DNA from: Gemmatimonadaceae bacterium
Lineage (GTDB): Bacteria; Latescibacterota; UBA2968; UBA8231
Assembly: GCA_002726335.1 (NCBI GenBank)
Contig: PBSR01000074.1
Location: 1-8,141 of the forward strand
DNA length: 8,141 bases
Direction: 5' to 3'
Shown here: positions 6,340 to 8,141 of the stretch, one piece after another
Numbering within the stretch: position 1 is the stretch's first letter
How the letters are laid out: the number at the start of each line of letters is the position of its first letter
Program-made: the position numbers and the translations under genes
Notes under the pieces: generated by a model
What the model was told of the DNA's origin: nothing
The model's input: only the letters and a program-made list of their open reading frames with translations
Databases searched by the model: none

Positions 6340-7091
6340 TGTCGATGCATCATGTCCGTGTGAGTCGTGCCGAAGTCGAGGTGTTGTTCACCCTCGAGAA
6401 AGACGGCGCCAAACCGAATGGTCTGCAGTACGACAGCGCCACCGACCGTCTCCTCATCGCCGATCAGGCCGACGGGGCGCTGATCACCGTGGAGGACCCA
6501 CGGGGCTCCAGAAAGCAGAGCAGCTTCGCCGCCGGCTCCACCGGACCCAGCGGTGTCATCGTCATGCCGTGGAACGACGCGCTGCTGACAATCATGTCCG
6601 GTACCCACGCCCCCGATCTGACCGTTATCGAGGCGGATGACACCGTCTATCACGTCGACCATCGCGGCGTCGGTACCGGCATCGTCGGTTTCTCAAAGGA
6701 GCCGGTGAATGGCCAGCACACCGGCTTCCACGGCCTGGAATGGGATGGCACGCATCTGTGGGCAGCCTCCCCTCCGGGGAGAGCGATCTTCCGTCTCGAC
6801 CTGCAGGCTGACGCCGACGGCCATCCGTCCATATCGGGTTGCAGCTGGTTCCCTCTGGCCTTCGGCGACCGCTGCCATGGGCTGGCCTGGGCCGATGCCG
6901 CCAAGCGCACCGTCTGGTGCAACGACACCACGCTGAACACCGTCTACCGCTACGACACCGTGACGGGTGACTGCCTGGAGATTCTCGTCCTGCCGGCGGA
7001 CGCACCCTTCAGCCACGGCATGACGATGGTCGATGGGGATCTGTGGTATGGCGAGGATACGACGGCGAAAATCTGTCGGGTGGTGCGGTAG
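6339..7091 (+). CDS. Beta-propeller protein, SMP-30/NHL-like
   Basis: A 250-residue protein with repeated propeller strands: about residues 26-52 (PNGLQYD...LLIADQADG), 70-98 (GPSGVIVMPWNDALLTIMSG), 128-155 (TGFHGLEWDGTHLWAAS...FRLD), 178-206 (RCHGLAWADAAKRTVWCND...YRYD) and 224-250 (FSHGMTMVDGDLWYGED...ICRVV). Five blades are recognisable and six are likely. The family includes gluconolactonase-like lactonases, but the GEGP-type N-terminal metal motif of SMP-30 lactonases is not visible (KPNGLQYD stands there) and the chain is shorter than usual, so lactonase activity is uncertain; a glutamine-cyclotransferase-like or purely binding propeller is possible. There is no signal peptide. ATG TCG ATG at 6339-6347 offers two starts; the first is chosen because of GGAG at 6327-6330. 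It overlaps the isomerase stop by one base and is probably co-transcribed and translationally coupled. It ends 11 bp from the convergent coiled-coil gene. Confidence 0.85.
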   Translation: MSMHHVRVSRAEVEVLFTLEKDGAKPNGLQYDSATDRLLIADQADGALITVEDPRGSRKQSSFAAGSTGPSGVIVMPWNDALLTIMSGTHAPDLTVIEADDTVYHVDHRGVGTGIVGFSKEPVNGQHTGFHGLEWDGTHLWAASPPGRAIFRLDLQADADGHPSISGCSWFPLAFGDRCHGLAWADAAKRTVWCNDTTLNTVYRYDTVTGDCLEILVLPADAPFSHGMTMVDGDLWYGEDTTAKICRVVR

Positions 7092-7100
7092 CTTGGGAGC

Positions 7101-7123
7101 ATCTACCTCAAGGGCAGGTAGAT
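7101..7123. terminator. Perfect 8-bp inverted repeat at the convergent gene ends
   Basis: ATCTACCT (7101-7108) and AGGTAGAT (7116-7123) are perfect complements around a 7-nt loop. It lies ten bases after the propeller stop and covers the TAG and last codons of the minus-strand coiled-coil gene. The location suits a bidirectional terminator, but neither side has a T-tract, so RNA 3'-end protection is an alternative. Confidence 0.45.
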
Positions 7124-7357
7124 CTGGAATGCGGCGAACACCGCGCCGATCGTGAGACCGTTGAGAGCGATCATGGCAGTGAGCAACAGGGCGAATCGGG
7201 AGTCGATGCGTTTCGTCAGGCTCTCTGAGGTGCCGTCGATTCGAGCGTGGATGGTGCGGATATCCTGTCGCAGGTCCTGGATGTCTTCGCGCAGGTAGGA
7301 GATACCCCAGTGCATGTCGTCCGGCGGCGGGTTGGAATGCGCAGTCGTTTCGGCCAT
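7103..7357 (-). CDS. Small coiled-coil protein with C-terminal transmembrane helix
   Basis: An 84-residue protein. Residues 1-15 are polar and Pro-rich. Residues 19-54 form a likely coiled coil, with hydrophobic residues at heptad-like spacing (Leu22, Ile26, Leu29, Ile33, Ile36, Ile40, Leu47, Ile51) among Asp/Arg pairs. Residues 56-80 form one membrane helix (FALLLTAMIALNGLTIGAVF...), followed by the short end LPLR. This is a tail-anchored architecture, seen in many small unrelated proteins including phage XhlA-like and other coiled-coil membrane proteins; I make no family claim. I chose the ATG at 7357 because AGGGGG lies nine bases upstream on the minus strand and composition changes to coding-like there; a longer frame reaching 7693 runs through the intergenic gap and antisense to the beta-helix gene. 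Function is unknown. Confidence 0.75.
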   Translation of the reverse strand: MAETTAHSNPPPDDMHWGISYLREDIQDLRQDIRTIHARIDGTSESLTKRIDSRFALLLTAMIALNGLTIGAVFAAFQIYLPLR

Positions 7358-7366
7358 GATTCTGTT

Positions 7367-7372
7367 CCCCCT
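7367..7372 (-). promoter_or_regulatory. Ribosome binding site of the coiled-coil gene
   Basis: AGGGGG on the minus strand, nine bases before the ATG at 7357; it decides the start against the longer frame. Confidence 0.55.
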
Positions 7373-7531
7373 GAGTATACGTTGACGGACATCGGCGGCA
7401 AACTGAATCGCAATGCTCGTGCCCGTGCTTTCCTCAGAGAGCAGGAGAATTCTGAGTCGCCATGCTGTCACCAGAGGCACCCGTAAGTGTGTATGCCGAC
7501 ACTCGCCAGACTTCCCCCGAGGATCTGAACC

Positions 7532-7536
7532 AGGAG
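7532..7536 (+). promoter_or_regulatory. Ribosome binding site of the beta-helix gene
   Basis: AGGAG seven bases before the ATG at 7544. An in-frame TGA at 7526-7528 excludes any longer start, so this site defines the N-terminus. Confidence 0.7.
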
Positions 7537-7543
7537 CCCCTGC

Positions 7544-8141
7544 ATGTTCAACGCCCGCCCCCTCCTTCGCCCGCCGACGCAGGTCGGGACAGGTCGTAAC
7601 ACCTGCGGCGCCAGCGCCAGGCGCGGTCGTCCCCTCGGCGGCGGCACCGGCTACACCGGGACCATACGCCCCACCGGCACACCCGTTCGCCACCTCGACG
7701 AGCTGATCGAAACCCTCGCCGGCGCCCGCAGCGGCGACACGGTCTACGTCGCCGGTGATGCCGTGATCGAATGTACGGAGCGGATCTACGTCGAAGAGCT
7801 GGTCCTCGAATTACCCGGTGGCGTGACCCTGGCCAGCGATCGCGGTATCGATGGCGCCCCGGGTGGAATCATCCGCTCCGACAGCCTCGCCACACGCCCG
7901 CTGATCCGAACCACCGGCGCCGACGCGCGCCTCACCGGGATCCGCCTGCAGGGCCCGAACCCGCGACGTTGCCTGGAGCACCACTCCCGCGCCTTCCGCG
8001 AAGGCCACGGCGGACACGACTACTACTACAGGTTTCCCACCTCCATCGGCATCGATGCGGAGCACCCCCGATTGCGCGTCGACAACTGCGAGCTGGCAGG
8101 CTGGAGCCACTCCGCCGTCCACCTCATCCGCGGTGCCGGAC
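7544..8141 (+). CDS. Right-handed parallel beta-helix protein, N-terminal part (truncated by window end)
   Basis: The frame is open from the ATG at 7544 to the right edge (199 codons). The first 40 residues are basic and Gly/Pro-rich. HLDELIETLAGARSGDTVYV (50-69) is the opening of many beta-helix proteins of the pectate-lyase superfold (LxxAL..A..GDTIYV). Stacked strands then follow: VIECTERIYVEELVLELPGG, VTLASDRGIDGAPGGIIRSD (94-113), LIRTTGADARLTGIRLQGPN (120-139) and, after an insertion rich in His and Tyr (146-166, with GHGGHDYYYRFP), TSIGIDAEHPRLRVDNCELA (166-185). Such proteins are usually polysaccharide lyases, hydrolases or glycan-binding proteins. I see no signal peptide: no hydrophobic core follows the basic N-terminus, which is odd for this fold. 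Catalytic residues, if any, lie beyond the edge or cannot be identified. The long minus-strand frame at 7811-8122 is its antisense shadow. Confidence 0.82.
   Translation, partial: MFNARPLLRPPTQVGTGRNTCGASARRGRPLGGGTGYTGTIRPTGTPVRHLDELIETLAGARSGDTVYVAGDAVIECTERIYVEELVLELPGGVTLASDRGIDGAPGGIIRSDSLATRPLIRTTGADARLTGIRLQGPNPRRCLEHHSRAFREGHGGHDYYYRFPTSIGIDAEHPRLRVDNCELAGWSHSAVHLIRGAG

Larger units (their letters stand above)
7358..7543. other. Divergent intergenic region between coiled-coil and beta-helix genes
   Basis: This 186-bp stretch separates two divergent genes. A TTGACG at 7382-7387 (plus strand) resembles a -35 box but lacks a good -10 partner. Inverted arms CTCAGA (7433-7438) and TCTGAG (7451-7456) with a 12-nt loop, and AGTGT (7486-7490) and ACACT (7499-7503) with an 8-nt loop, are the only dyads I see. 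No convincing gene is present. Confidence 0.4.

Noticed and set aside
7374..7401. TTGCCG-16-TATACT promoter for the coiled-coil gene on the minus strand
   Set aside because: The hexamers look good, but transcription would start about at 7367 and remove most of the AGGGGG ribosome site at 7372-7367, so the two cannot both work.
7358..7693. Long N-terminal extension of the coiled-coil protein
   Set aside because: It runs through the intergenic gap and antisense to the beta-helix gene, is Gly/Ala-rich, and a ribosome site supports the start at 7357.
7413..7706. 97-residue plus-strand Pro/Ala-rich frame
   Set aside because: It overlaps the start of the beta-helix gene in a different phase, lacks a ribosome site and has only GC-driven composition.
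1..8141. CRISPR arrays, insertion sequences, tRNA or rRNA genes
   Set aside because: No spaced direct repeats, transposase-like frames, terminal inverted repeats or RNA gene signatures were seen.

Overview
The window is GC-rich bacterial DNA, densely coded, with short intergenic gaps and frequent start/stop overlaps. The gene mix is an OPT-like transporter, a Gfo/Idh/MocA dehydrogenase, a GMC flavoprotein, an AP-endonuclease-2-type sugar isomerase, a beta-propeller protein and a right-handed beta-helix protein. Such a mix is typical of GC-rich environmental bacteria specialised in carbohydrate breakdown (Latescibacterota, Poribacteria, Planctomycetes-like lineages). There is no rRNA or marker gene here, so the taxon is inference only.

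Layout. (1) Positions 1-1980, plus strand: a polytopic OPT-like transporter that enters from the left edge. One in-frame TGA at 1222-1224 splits it, yet the same reading frame continues to a TAG at 1978-1980. (2) Positions 5337 down to 2009, minus strand: a tight three-gene operon in the order internally duplicated membrane protein, GMC oxidoreductase, Gfo/Idh/MocA oxidoreductase, with start codons overlapping the previous stop by 11 and 14 nt. (3) Positions 5338-5475: the divergent promoter region, with two dyad symmetries. (4) Positions 5476-7091, plus strand: sugar-phosphate-isomerase-like TIM barrel and a beta-propeller protein, sharing one base at stop/start. (5) Positions 7103-7357, minus strand: a small coiled-coil protein with a C-terminal membrane helix, convergent with the propeller gene and ending in a perfect inverted repeat. 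(6) Positions 7544 to the right edge, plus strand: the N-terminal part of a right-handed beta-helix protein.

How the genes may work together (inference): a FAD-dependent sugar oxidase/dehydrogenase, an NAD(P)-dependent sugar dehydrogenase and a metal-dependent sugar isomerase around one divergent promoter is the enzyme set known from oxidative handling of sugars and glycosides, for example through 3-keto intermediates. The membrane protein heading the operon has a duplicated motif that I cannot assign to a named family. It could anchor or electrically couple the GMC enzyme, and it is the most likely place for something undescribed. The flanking transporter and beta-helix protein fit carbohydrate or oligomer use but are in separate transcription units.
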